From Escallonia rubra (taxonomy: Eukaryota > Streptophyta > Magnoliopsida > Escalloniales > Escalloniaceae), in contig JAVXUO010000831.1 in the NCBI GenBank assembly GCA_033065855.1, forward strand, positions 425,121-489,120: DNA of 64,000 nucleotides, in the 5' to 3' direction. The stretch's first letter is position 1; each line of letters starts with the position of its first letter. The position numbers and the translations under genes were made by a program. Shown here piece after piece: positions 12,621-23,849 of the stretch. The notes under the pieces are model-generated. The model ran no database searches. It was given only the letters and a program-made list of their open reading frames with translations, and was not told the DNA's origin.

Positions 12621-13070
12621 ATGTTAGGGCTAATTAATGTTAATGAGGGCTAGTTTCGGATAATTATAGCTAATTAGGGTTGATTATGACTAATTAGGGT
12701 TTAATTGTGCCGAGTAGTGATGATTAGTCCTAATTAGGGCTAATTAGGCTTAATTGGGTTATGTTAGGGCTAATTAATGTTAATGAGGGCTAGTTTCGGA
12801 TAATTATAGCTAATTAGGGTTGATTATGACTAATTAGGGTTTAATTGTGCCGAGTAGTGATGATTAGTCCTAATTAGGGCTAATTAGGCTTAATTGGGTT
12901 ATGTTAGGGCTAATTAATGTTAATGAGGGATAGTTTCGGATGATTATAGCTGACTAGGGTTGATTAGGACTAATTAGAGTTATGTAGTCCTAATTAGGGT
13001 TTAATTGTGCCGAGTAGTGTTGATTAGTCCTAACTAGCGCTAATTAGGCGTAATTGGGTTATGTTAGTGC
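12621..13070. repeat. 140-bp tandem repeat, about 3 copies
   Basis: ATGTTAGGGCTAATTAATG begins at 12621, 12761 and 12901. The first two units are almost identical and the third has diverged. Related TTAGGGCTAATTA words continue to about 13270. Confidence 0.92.
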
Positions 13071-13354
13071 AAATTATGACTAATTAGGCTAACAACAATC
13101 AATATGCGCATAATTGGGTTCATTTGGGCTAATTTGAGGTAATTACAGCTAATTTGAATTTTATCAGGTTCTTAGGGTTAATTAAAACTAATTAGGCTCG
13201 TTAGAGCTAATTAGGGTTAATTGATTTACTAAAATATTATTAATCAGGACTAATTAGGGCTAATTATAGCCAGCGCTGGAGCCACGATTAGATTCCAGGG
13301 GGTGCATGCTAAAAATGTCGCATTAACCTAACTAACCTAAATTTAATGCACATT

Positions 13355-13622
13355 CAACAACCTCAATTCCGACACCTCATATAGGGTGTCGATATGGTGT
13401 CCGATACGTTTCTGACACCTCCGGACACGTGTCAGACACATACCGACACGTGTCTGACACATACCGACACGTGTCCGACGCCTTTGGACACGTGTCCGAC
13501 GCCTCCGGACACGTGTCCGATGCCCAGCGACACGCACCTCCGGACACATCGGCATACGTTAATTTGTTTTCTAAATGTCGGACACCGTCGATCAGACGTG
13601 GTGTCCGTGTCTGCGCTAACTA
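13355..13622. repeat. GGACACGTGTCC palindrome cluster, hAT-fragment-like
   Basis: Five or six near-tandem copies of GGACACGTGTC(C/A)GA. The left edge CCGACACCTCATATAGGGTG and right edge GGTGTCCGTGTCTGCGCTA resemble the two ends of the hAT element at 45487-46202, so this may be a truncated relative captured in the CACTA element. No TSD was recognised. Confidence 0.6.
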
Positions 13623-14009
13623 ACAGGTATCTCAATCCAATTGGGTCCCATCCTCCGTCAACAATCTCAATTCTCAATTCTCAAATTCTCAATGCAATAA
13701 AAATTAACAAAAATCACACATTCAATCCAATTGGGTCCCATCCTCCGTCAATAATCTCAATATCTCAAATGCTCAATGCACAATTAACAATCTAAAATCA
13801 TTAATTAACAACCTAAAATCATCAATTCATAATCGCAATTACTTCAAATACACAGCTAATAACCTAAAATCATCGATCAATAATCACAATTCTAAAACGC
13901 ACAATTAACAACCTAAAATTATCAAACAAATGATCAATGTTCAAATGGGAAAAAAATGTTCAAAATTCACATATCCGATGCGCTTGAATTATTTCAATTT
14001 AGGGTTCGA

Positions 14010-14725
14010 TTGTATTAGGGCATTCAATTTAGGGTTCAATTAGTTTCATTTAGGGTTCGGTTCGATTAGGGCATTCAATTTAGGGTTCAATTACTTCAAT
14101 TTAGGGTTCAATTAGGAGGTTCTATTGATTCAATTTATGGTTCAGTTGATTTGAGGCATTCAATTTAGGGTTCAATTAGTTCGATTTAGGGTTCGGTTGG
14201 ATTAGGGCATTCAATTTGGGGTTCAATTAGGGTTCGGTTAGATTGGGGCAATCAATTTAGGGTTTAATTAGGGGTTCAATTAGTTTAATTAAGGATTCGA
14301 TTCAATTAGGGCATTCAATTTAGGGTTCAATTACTTCAATTTAGGGTTCAATTAGGGGGTTCTATTGATTCAATTTAGGGTTCGGTTGATTTGAGGCATT
14401 CAATTTAGGGTTCAATTAGTTCGATTTAGGGTTCGGTTGGATTAGGGCATTCAATTTGGGGTTCAATTAGGGTTCGGTTAGATTGGGGCAATCAATTTAG
14501 GGTTTAATTAGGGGTTCAATTAGTTTAATTTAGGATTCGATTCAATTAGGGCATTCAATTTAGGGTTCAATTACTTCAATTTAGGGTTCAATTAGGGGGT
14601 TCTATTGATTCAATTTAGGGTTCGGTTGATTTGAGGCATTCAATTTAGGGTTCAATTAGTTCGATTTAGGGTTCGGTTGGATTAGGGCATTCAATTTGGG
14701 GTTCAATTAGGGTTCGGTTAGTTTA
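14010..14725. repeat. 240-bp tandem repeat rich in TTTAGGGTTC, about 3 copies
   Basis: ATTCAATTTGGGGTTCAATT recurs near 14207, 14447 and 14687, giving a 240-bp period. Inside each unit the words AATTTAGGGTTC and TTCGATTTAGGG recur every 20-40 bases and contain the plant telomere heptamer TTTAGGG. Confidence 0.9.
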
Positions 14726-15304
14726 CTAGGTTAAATAATTTGTTAACTTTGATTAATCGATGCCATAATTTAGCACCCCTTACGGACACCGAAAATTCTC
14801 AAAACATTCCGGAGCCTACATCTCGTAAAACTATTGGGGGTTATAGTTTTGCACTTTGTCCAATTCTGATCCTAGATATTTATAAAAAATCATTGAAAAC
14901 TGCCTAATTTAATTTTAACCTTTAGTGACCATTACCTTTACTATTCAGATTAAGCACACCTAGTATTTCACCTAAATGCACACACATCTCCTTCTACCTT
15001 CAGCCGAAATGTTCATCCCACACCCACTTCACAACCACACATTACCTCACTTCCAACCCACTTTAAATCATAGAAACCTCATTACACCATTCTAACTCAC
15101 TACAACATACACTTAAACACTCAATTTAACACATTTACACACCTATAATACACACACCATCAAGAACACACACACACACAGTCACGAACACACACTACAC
15201 CTACAAAACACGCACTTAACTCCTCGAAAGCCACTTACATGTTAATAAAAACCAAAGAGAAATTAATGACAGGACACGGGAAGCAAACTAGAAGACCTTC
15301 ACAG

Positions 15305-15576
15305 GCAGTGGTGGCGGCGCGACAGTGGTGGCAGCGCGGCAGTGGTGGCAGATCGGCAGTGGTGGCGGCGCGGCAGTGGTGGCAGCGCGGCAGTGCGGCA
15401 GTGGTGGCAGCGCGACAGTGGTGGCAGCGCGGCAGTGGTGGCGGCGCGACAGTGGTGGCAGATCGGCAGTAGTGGCGGCGCGACAGTGGTGGCAGCGCGG
15501 CAGTGGTGGCGGCGGTCCTTCGGTTTTGAAGATGGGCGGCAGTGGCGGTGGCAGGCTCTATCGCCGGTGAGAGAGA

Positions 15577-15607
<31 letters not shown>

Positions 15608-15610
15608 CAA
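15305..15610. repeat. GGTGGCGGCGCGGCAGT minisatellite and (GA)n run
   Basis: About 15 imperfect copies of a 15-18 bp unit (GCAGTGGTGGCAGCGCG) at 15305-15515, followed by uninterrupted GA near 15570-15607. Long frames on either strand here are repeat artefacts. Confidence 0.92.
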
Positions 15611-15679
15611 CGGGAGAAAGAAAGAGAGAGAGAGCAACGGGAGAAAGAAAAGAAAGGGGGATCTGATATTTTTAAGTCC

Positions 15680-15890
15680 TTTACCGACGGAATACACCCG
15701 TCGGTTAAAGTCCGTCGGTAAAACCCTACTTTCACCGACGGGTGTGTTTACCGACGGAATTATTCCGTCGTTAAATAGTTTTACCGACGGACTTTTACCG
15801 ACGGTTATTTCCGTCTCTGAAACGACGTTTAGCGACGGAATTTAGTCCGTCGCTAAAAGTCCGTCGCTAATTCCCTCTTTTCTTGTAGTG
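15680..15890. repeat. CACTA right subterminal repeats
   Basis: Multiple copies of ACCGACGG/CCGTCGGTAAA and TAGCGACGGA/TCCGTCGCTAAA up to the terminal TCTTGTAGTG. Confidence 0.93.
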
Positions 15891-15893
15891 ATA

Positions 15894-16048
15894 CCAAAGG
15901 AGTGCACACACCAATCTCTTCAAGGGCTATGTTGAAACTTGATTATGGTCCTATGCCCACAGACCAACCCGAATACAGAAGTCTCACCGGTGCCTTACAG
16001 TATTTTGCCTTCACCCGGCTTGACCTTGCTTTCATTGTCAACTGTCTC
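15894..16048 (+). pseudogene. copia-1 RT/RNase H segment between the two insertions
   Basis: Continues the frame cut at 10290. The motif YRSLTGALQYF marks the RT-to-RNase H junction of copia. It stops at the solo LTR (16049) and resumes at 19612. Confidence 0.88.
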
Positions 16049-16472
16049 TGTAATACCCCGAATTTCGAAAGCCGGTTAAATAACCATCCGGGCTCCGAAA
16101 AAATAAACGGGCGATAATTCTAAACAAGGTTCGAGTACTAGTAGAGTATCGAAGCTTAAAATAATTTTGGGGCAAATTTTTGTTTGAAATTTTGGGGGCA
16201 TTTTTGTAATTTCGAAAAAAAAATCTTTGGGGGTAAATTTACAAATTTTGAAAGTCAGCAGGTGTGTCGAATTTTGGGCAAGTGGTCTTAACAGGGAGCC
16301 ACCACCTACTTCTTTGATTGATGACTAATGTAATTATATTATAAACAACAAAGTGGATAAAGTCTTAAGGGAATTAAAGGAAGTAAAACCAAAAGAAAAG
16401 GAAGCTGGAAACAAAAGAAAGAAATAGAGAAACAGAGAACAGGGCCTCGGCAGAAAACTGAAAAACAGAGAT

Positions 16473-16513
<41 letters not shown>

Positions 16514-19500
16514 AGATTGAAGAACTTATTCAAGGTAAATTGCTTCTTAGTGTCGGTGAGTGCGTGGTTGTGTTTGTGTTTTTAGCATGAGCGTGTGTAT
16601 GTCTTTACTGGGTGTGCGATTGGTCACGATGGGTGATGCGTATCTGCAGAGCTCTGTTCCTCGTTCTTCATGGGTTGGTAGCAAGTTGTATATAGAAGTC
16701 TAAGTATGGTGAAAGCGCTCACTCTTTCCCAGCTAGGAGTTTTATGTTAATAAACCATAAGGCTTCTTGGTTTACCCTTAAATTCCCAAGATACAGCCTC
16801 CTTTACTCACGATTTTTATGGGCTAACTACTTTAAGTTTTAATATTCTGGATACAAAGAATGGATTTGGAAACTGCTGTGCTGTGTTCAGTGAGTGTTGT
16901 GTGCTACTGTGTGTAGGTGTGTGCGTTTCTGGGTTGGGGAGCTTCAGGACAGTGGATTAATGGGGGGAAACTATGGTGTAATTGGGCTGTTGAACGGGTA
17001 AGGCAGAAGGTGCGTAGGGTGTGGGGGTATGCAGTGTATGCAGGGCGTGTTCAGTGTGTGTGTGCGCGTGTTGCTCACGGTGTGTGTTACGGGTGTGATG
17101 AAGTGTGTGTATATGGGTATATATGTGTGTTGATATTGTGTATTAGTAAGTATGTGGGTGTCTAGTGAGTGCGTGATGGGTTTTCAGTGGGTACCGAGGG
17201 GTTAGTGTATGTTATGTGTGTGAAGGTGTGTGTTCTTGATTGTGAGTGTTCGGGTGTGTGGGTTTGGGGGTGATTATGTGAGTGATGAGGTGTTTAAAAT
17301 GTGTGATTTTACTAGTGCAATGGATTGGGAGTGTTTTAGTGTGGGTTTGAAGGGGTATCAGAAGCATGGTGAGTTGGGTAAGTGAGTGTGTGCCTCGGCT
17401 GAAGGTGGAAGAAGGTGTGTGTGGGTTTAGCTGAATCAGTAGGTGTAATAATGTGAATAGTAAGTGTAATTGTCGCTAAAGACAGGAATTAATTTAAGCA
17501 GTTTTTGTCCAATTTTTATAAATAGTTAGGTCCAAAATTAGACAAAATGAAAAACTGTAACCCCAAATATTTTTACGAGATGAATGCTCTGAAATTTTTT
17601 GGGAATTTTCAGTGTCCGTGAAGAGCGCTAAATTAGGGTATCGATTAGGGAACTTTCCAAATTTATTTAACCTGGTAAACCAAGTTATTTTAATCTGAAA
17701 TTTTTATATAAACCATATTTTAATGATATGAATCATTATCTAAAATTTCGGGCCATTCTGAGGCCAATAGGTATTTTTCGCGAAACTGACCTTTTAGCGC
17801 TCAGTCCGGACACCAGTTCGGAATTTTCGGGTGAAAAATCTCTAAAATACTTTCTATGCCAGAAATTATACTAGGATGCTTAAAATAACATTTTAAGATG
17901 TTTTTAGGATTTTTCCGGTGCCGGAAACCCCGAGGGGCATTTTGGTAATTTTCACCCTATGGGTGTTTCGGTAATTTTACATACCCGGTGAGGAGGGTTT
18001 TATTTTGGGAGTGTGCGTGAGTCTGTATTAAGTTTATAATATCGTAGTGTAGGCTGTATTCTGATGATTCAATAATTCCATTTAGGTTAAAGCTAAAGAC
18101 TTTCCGGTTAGGATAAGCTAGCTGCGGATGCAGGTAAGGGATTCTATCTGAACCCTGGGTGAGGACTTTTGTCCGAACCCTTATTTGATTACTCGTACTC
18201 GTAAGTACTCCTTTGATATACTTATGAATAATGTCAAACTCTGAATTCTACATTGATATCAGTATGTTATTGCCCAGAAACCCCAATATTGAACCTGAAT
18301 CGTTTGTTTGGAAATCTTGTGATGCTCGCCTGTTATTGCGTGCTGAGCAAACTTAATAGTTGTTTGTATTCGTTCTTCTGAACTGTTGTGCCTGAATTCG
18401 ATAACCGTTTGTAATCGTTCTGGCTGTTTATTTGTGATTTTCTTCTGAAATTCTGAGTAAGGACTTATTTCAGTCTATTTATTGATATTGAAATTCGGAT
18501 TGATTTTGGTGATTTGAGCTTATGTAAATGCTCATTGATATTGCTGATTTTTCTGTGTTGACCTGGGAATTCTGTTCTGTGGGGAGGCGTTATAAGGCTG
18601 GTCTGAACCTGCGGAATTATGCAGGGCTAGTACCTTAGTGAGAAGGACTAGTAATTATTTTGGTACATCATGCATGTGTACATCTGTGCATTGTCTGAGT
18701 GGCATTGCTTCTGCCCAGGGTCAACGTTTCTGAATCTGTTTACATTGTATCTGACAATATCTGTTTTGAAAATGATGTTCAAATGAAAGTCTGAAAATCT
18801 GCATGAAAGGGAATTTATGTTGAAACTCTTTTCCGTACTGTGATCAAACTGTTTGTGATTATCTAAGACCATTTTTCCCTAAGGCTTTGGAAGTCTCTGC
18901 GTTTGTTTTGAAACCTTTTGCAAAACCATCAGTTGTATTTGAAAATGACGACTTTGAACTGATCTTCAAATGATCGTTTTGGAATCTTTGAAAAGGGTCT
19001 TTAAGTGTTTATTTTGGTATCTAGTTCTGATTGCTTTGTTGATTTTGGAAATGATTTCTGCTTGGGTATCGAGAAATCTTTGTTGTATTTTGGACTGATG
19101 GCTTTGGAAATTATCTTCTTTTGATCATTTTGGAAATCATTAAGTTCTTGACCCCGTTTGAAGTATTCCGAAAATTTTCGTCGATTGGATTCTTTGAAAT
19201 CGTTTTGTGATTCTTTGGTAGTCCTTGTACGACCTTGCTGAGCTCTCAAGAGCTCACTCTCCGTTTGACTCCCTTCTGCGGTTGATGGTCAGCTGTAGAA
19301 TGCTCGGGAATTGGGTTTAGAGTCTGTGTGAGATTTCGGTGAGCCCACCACTACTGTATGGTAAGACCCCTACATGGGTCGATATTGTTATTTAATCTTA
19401 GGAAATTTGAATTTACGAAAAACCTAAGTTGTAATAGTTTAAGCTGAGCAGTTGTGATCAAATCTTTTGAGGAATCTGAGTTGATGTTGGATTAGATAAT

Positions 19501-19606
19501 TTGGAATATGTGTTGGTGAACAGGTCTGACAGGTTTTATGTGATCCGATAGGTTAACGACCCGGGAGTTCGGGGCTGCGGGGCTCCGGATTTCCGGGGGC
19601 GTTACA
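16049..19606 (+). mobile_element. Solo LTR, Ty3/gypsy Tekay/Del-like, 3.56 kb
   Basis: Begins TGTAATACCCCGAATTTCG and ends TTCCGGGGGCGTTACA. These are the typical edges of long chromovirus LTRs. A perfect 5-bp duplication GTCTC lies at 16044-16048 and 19607-19611. The stretch contains no gag or pol frames, primer-binding site or internal sequence, so it is a single LTR left by LTR-LTR recombination. A (GA)n run sits at 16480-16511, GT-rich low complexity at 16560-17400, and TGAGCTCTCAAGAGCTCACT near 19238. It cuts the copia-1 RNase H region, whose frame resumes after the TSD. Clade naming is from the ends only. Confidence 0.9.
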
Positions 19607-19611
19607 GTCTC

Positions 19612-20213
19612 TCTTAATTCATGCACAAGCCTTCCTTCCTTCACTGGCAAGCTGCAAAACGGGCTCTTCGTTATCTCAAGGTGACATGTCATCTTGCGTT
19701 CAAGCTAAACCCAGGTATCTCTTCGTCTCCTTGCCTACTCTAATTTGGACTGGGGCGGCAATCCTGATAGAACCTCAACCGGTGCATACATTTTATTTCT
19801 TAGTGGCTCGCCCATTAGTTAGTTGTCGACTAAGCAATAGACGATTGCTAGATCGTCAAAGGAGGCCGACTACAAGGCCATTGCCAACTCTGCCGCATAA
19901 TTTAACTGGGTTATTCAAGTAGTTCGTGAACTTCGCCTTCCAGTTTCTCACATTCCCACCATATACTGTAACAATCTTGGTGCCACCTTTCTCTGTCAAA
20001 ACCCAGTCTTCCACAGTTGCATGAAACATGTTGCCATTGACTACCACTTCATCCGTGAACAAGTTCGTGATCAAACTCTAGTTGTTCGTCATGTACATTC
20101 AGCTAATCAACTTTTTGATTCTCTCACAAAAAATTGTTCCCGCTTCTAACTATCAAGATCATCACAACAAGATTGGTGTTATTGACTCCACGCCTATCTT
20201 GTGGGATGCGTAT
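19612..20213 (+). pseudogene. copia-1 RNase H, last part
   Basis: Degraded RNase H. TTCATGCACAAGCC, ADYKAIANS (the usual AEYxA, Glu changed to Asp), ELRLPVSHIPTIYCNN and the HVAIDYHFIREQV tail before the polypurine tract are recognisable between stops. The right LTR follows. Confidence 0.85.
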
Positions 20214-20430
20214 TGATGGAAAATGAGACTTTCCTGTCTCATTCTTGATATCCTTTCATATATGATTGATATCTTTGATTGTATTGTAATTGTAATCTCC
20301 TAATTTGATTGTTGTTCAATCATTGATATTGTAGTCTCTTGATTTGATTATAATTGCTCTAACTCTTGTATAAATAGTTCATCAATGAGAAGGAGTGTGG
20401 AATTTTCACAATTTGTTCTGAGTCTCTTTA
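20214..20430 (+). repeat. Right LTR of copia-1
   Basis: Starts TGATGGAAAATG and ends AGTCTCTTTA. It matches the left LTR with scattered substitutions and small gaps, including the TATAAATAGTTCATCAATGAG segment. CCTAC follows as target duplication. Confidence 0.9.
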
Positions 20431-20790
20431 CCTACCAGGTTGTGGTGCTTTCATAAAAAGTGCAAATATGTGCCTCATATGATGAGCTTCTATGTTGCAG
20501 AGTCAAAATGATAGGTGGCTATAGTGAACTGGGATAATAAAGCTTCCACCAGTCGGTAGTTTTTCAGCAAGTTCAGTCTGTTGGTGGCAGTCTCCCAAAA
20601 TATCTGCAACATAGAAGACAAACTGCCTGTGCTAGGAAAGAATCTACGGAACCAAACATGGTGAAGCATATCAATGATACCTATAGGAATATCAACACAT
20701 GCAGAAACAGAAAAAGATAAAGGCCTGAACCACAACTTGGCACGCGAAGTAAACGATTTTAGATAAGTCCAAGAAGACTGCAATCACAAA
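20431..20790 (+). repeat. Duplicated low-copy sequence, copy I (part 3), right flank of copia
   Basis: CTACCAGGTTGTGGTGCTTTC continues the host sequence cut at 6552. It matches 35100-35650, with shared CTGTTGGTGGCAG and CCCAAAATATCTG and a later block with ACAGAAAAA and GATTTTAGA. Confidence 0.82.
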
Positions 20791-20859
20791 GTAGGAAAAT
20801 GATTTAATTCCATTCCTTGGGCGAAGCCCCAAAGTATTTCAAAGCACCTTGGTATAAAA

Positions 20860-23815
20860 AAACATGGTTTACAATAGGTTTAAGGATATTATTTGATGTT
20901 GATCTTGATAAGGACATGTTTGAAGAAGGAGCTACACTTCCTACTGTTGCTAGAAGAACTGCTAAAATTGATAACTCAGGAGCAACTTTAGTTTGTTCCA
21001 TGCATGTTTTAGTTATACTTTCTTCTCAGGGGTTAGGTTTAGCTCCCTCTCTTTTACCTTAATTTCCAATCAAGTATGGCTTGGCTAAGCCATGAAAAAC
21101 AAAACAAACTACGTGTTTGACACCAAAAAAAATAAATTCGCAATCGATAAGTCATTGGCTTAAGTACTATCGATAGTCACTATAAGTTGATTGTTTGTCC
21201 CCAGTAATTGCTATTAAATGGCTTTAATGTTCAGATTATTGCAAGGAGATGATGACGGATTTAAGTTTCAAATTGGAAGTTATTTTCTAAAGTTAAATGT
21301 GTTTCTATGGATGAGGGATAAGGTAGTTAGTTATTTTCTAAGTAGTAGTTATTTTCTAGATTTAGTTTGTACTATAAATATTAGAACTAAGACTCATTGT
21401 AATAATCATCAATCATCATCAATCAAATCCTTTCTTTTTCTTTCTCTTTTTCAAAAAAAAGTCTTCCTTTTTGGAACACTAAAGCCTTCTTAGGTTAGAA
21501 GTTAGATGTCTTCAATTTACATTTGGGTGCACTTTCTACAATTTATATTTTTATTTTTGTAATTTTCAATCTTCCAAATGCTTTGAAAAATTCCTTATCA
21601 AGATGTCAAAAAGAATCCACACATTTGAATCAATTGTAGCAATTCCCTACAAATTGATTGTGTGTTTGCATCTAGCACAAACAATCAATCAAGAACAATT
21701 AGCACATACAAACATTTGAACCCATCCAAATGCAAGAGAAGTGGAGATAATGTCTTTGGCGAAGGTGAAACTATCGCCTCATCCTCTTTAGAGTGAAAAA
21801 ACCCTTCCCCCCCCCCCCCCCCCCCCCTCCCCTGTTCCTCTTTAAGCTTCCATGGCTAGGGGAATGGAAAGCTAGGCCCCTTCCACTGATCTGCGGGTAT
21901 CGTAGGTTTTGTTGGTCCATGGAGGAAGTTGGCATGGATCTTTGGCAAAATTGGGTAGATCTAGAAAATAGAAGCACCAAAACTTCAGATTTGGTGATGA
22001 TCTGTAACCCCATTGTTGCTCCACGCAATCTGCTGTCCAGCCAGACGTTTTGGGCAACCCACCACCGTAAAAAACTAGAGAATCGGTCTTCTTGATTTCT
22101 TTTTTCTTTTCTGGATCAATTGTTTAGAATCTAATGCAAGCGAATGGTGACAATTCCCTTCAAGCTTAAGATCCTTCGAATCTATCTTTGGAAGGTCATC
22201 TGTGAGTTTTTTTGTTTGTTGTAAACCGCTGCAGTACTATAAACTGTTCTCTTATGCGGTTCATGACTCTTGCTCGTACAACAGTGGGCACTAGGGATTT
22301 TATGTATATCCTGTTGTGAAGTTATCATCTACTCTAAAAGCTTAAGCTATTAGAGAATGTTATCATGCTTAACAATCCCCTCACGTGCAAGCTCCCAATT
22401 GCACGTGGAGACACAAACCAAGTCAGAAATAAACTGAGTGCAAATAGCTCTATAATAAAGGGGGATCACATATGCAAGCGGAAAGAATCGAACCCAAAAT
22501 CTTGCTAATTAACCAGAGCTCTGATACCAAGTGAAATTACCATCTACTTTAAAAGTTTAAGTTATTAGAGAATCGGCCCAACAATGTTATCATGCTTAAC
22601 ACCTATACATCGTCGCGTCCAGGTTGCACTAAGTTTGGTACCCAAAAACAAGCAGCCCTATGTTTACTCCACTTTCCTCTAAGGCCATTCTAGGCATTTT
22701 TCGGAACCATCCGTTTCGGTGCATTGTCTCTTTTGTTTTTTCAGGTATATCCATTCGGATATTGCCTTTACATTGTAATGATTTTTGTTAATTAGTGATA
22801 TTTCTCGACAAAGAAAAAGAGAATAATGTAAAGAAGAAACTAATTGAAATGCAAATGACACACCGGAAAGGGAGGGGGGGGGGAGGTTAGCTCTTTTCAC
22901 AACAAACTGTTACCATATAATGCATATGCACAGATATCCATCATTGCCAATTAATTTTGTTACTTAAAAGGGTTTTTTCTTACTTTGGGCATGATATTTA
23001 GTGTTGATTAACAAGTACCCTCATTAAGTTTTAGAACTTATATTTAAAGAAAACTGTTTTTTATTGTTAAGACAATATATTCAATCTCTTTCTTAAAATA
23101 CCCTTATCGCCTTTTAGTGTTTTGCAAAATTAAGGCTGGCATTTAGTTAAATCGCTATAAAAATAAGTTTCTATCCAAGGTAGGACTTAGTGAGAGATAC
23201 CCCGTATTCTCCATCAAAGTTGGTGTCAAAAAATAAACTTTTCTTAAGTGCGTAATTCATGGCGTTCATAAATCCTAAGTACAATTGAACTCAATTGTTA
23301 ACATTTTCAATCCTTTTTCGTAGAGAGATCTTTATATAGCCAAACAGAGAACCACTTTATTTACCTTGAGTCTAGGATTGTAGATGAGTTTAGATTGCAC
23401 CGTGTAAGCAAAATTTTCCAAGAATATTTTTTTTAGTATCATTCATTAACTAAGCGGGACTTGACAAAAGAATGCAAAATTTGCAATTTCATTAACTTCA
23501 TCAACTATATAAAATTAAGAACAGGCACTGGCGCACATCCTTCAAAAGCTTAGATTTCATAAAGTGCAATGCTGATATAATCATCGACCAGGTAATTAAG
23601 ATCCATCTTCTTACTTATTCTTACATTCGAACATATCGGCAAGTGCGACTATTTGTTAATGTCATAAATTCAAACCTATCAAAAGAAATATGGAAATAAC
23701 TTTACATTATCTCAGTATCTAGAATATCTATTCATATACCCAAACCTATCAGCAAATATGATCAGTTAAATAACAGAAATATTTGTGTGTAAACCTATTA
23801 AAATATACTTTTTCT
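20860..23815 (+). repeat. Tandem segmental duplication, unit A
   Basis: Co-linear with 23850-25380. Shared strings are TTGGTCCATGGAGGA, GGCATGGATCTTTGGCAAAATTGG, CTCCACGCAATCTGCT, TTTACTC(C/T), TTTCCTCTAAGGCCATT and CAAACCTATCAGCAAAT. Unit A carries the TRIM at 22315 and a 21-C run at 21807-21827. Short frames such as 21793-22095 are not conserved as proteins between the units. Its origin is unknown. Confidence 0.75.
22315..22601 (-). mobile_element. TRIM (miniature LTR retrotransposon), 287 bp
   Basis: On the minus strand an LTR (22601 down to about 22530) starts TGTTAAGCATGATAACATTG and runs directly into a primer-binding site TGGTATCAGAGC (22529-22518). A polypurine tract GAGGGGAT then precedes the second LTR (22374-22315), which also starts TGTTAAGCATGATAACATT. 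The internal part is about 155 bp and non-coding. The target duplication is CCTGT (22310-22314) against CCTAT (22602-22606), 4 of 5. The tandem partner at about 24520 lacks the insertion. Confidence 0.85.
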
Positions 23816-23849
23816 GTCCCAAATTATTTGATCAAGTTTGACTGAACTA

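Larger units (their letters stand above)
10291..15890 (-). mobile_element. CACTA (En/Spm) DNA transposon, 5.6 kb, non-autonomous
   Basis: Termini are CACTACAAGAAAA (10291) and the reverse complement TTTTCTTGTAGTG (ending 15890). The 3-bp target duplication ATA lies at 10288-10290 and 15891-15893. Both ends carry many subterminal copies of TTTAGCGACGG/CCGTCGCTAAA, or GACGG with TTACC, the type of motif bound by the TNPA-like protein. Only a decayed TNPA-type gene on the minus strand is present. No TNPD-like (Transposase_21) transposase is visible, so movement would need a helper element. The rest is tandem repeats. It sits inside the reverse transcriptase of copia-1 and is therefore younger than that insertion. 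Confidence 0.96.
6553..20430 (+). mobile_element. Ty1/copia retrotransposon, dead, carrying two nested insertions
   Basis: LTRs lie at 6553-6783 and 20214-20430. A primer-binding site TGGTATCAAAGC (initiator tRNA-Met type) starts at 6784. A purine-rich stretch TTGTGGGATGCG precedes the right LTR. The target duplication is CCTAT (6548-6552) against CCTAC (20431-20435), 4 of 5 bases. Removing the CACTA element and the solo LTR with their TSDs leaves about 4.7 kb, normal for copia. Order is gag, protease, integrase, reverse transcriptase, RNase H, as expected for copia. The coding region is broken by stops, frameshifts, an integrase deletion and changed catalytic residues, so it is not autonomous. 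Confidence 0.95.

Noticed and set aside
13394-13677. Repeat protein with TCPTPPDTCPMP-like units
   Set aside because: It comes from tandem GGACACGTGTCC palindromes; equally open on both strands.
12621-14725. CRISPR-like or centromeric satellite array
   Set aside because: Repeats are directly tandem without unique spacers, only about three copies, and lie inside CACTA boundaries.
15235-15845. Frames of 132-167 codons on both strands
   Set aside because: They translate the GGTGGCGGCGCG minisatellite and GA run within the CACTA element.
10291-15890. Complete autonomous CACTA element
   Set aside because: No TNPD-like transposase motifs in any frame; only a broken TNPA-type gene.
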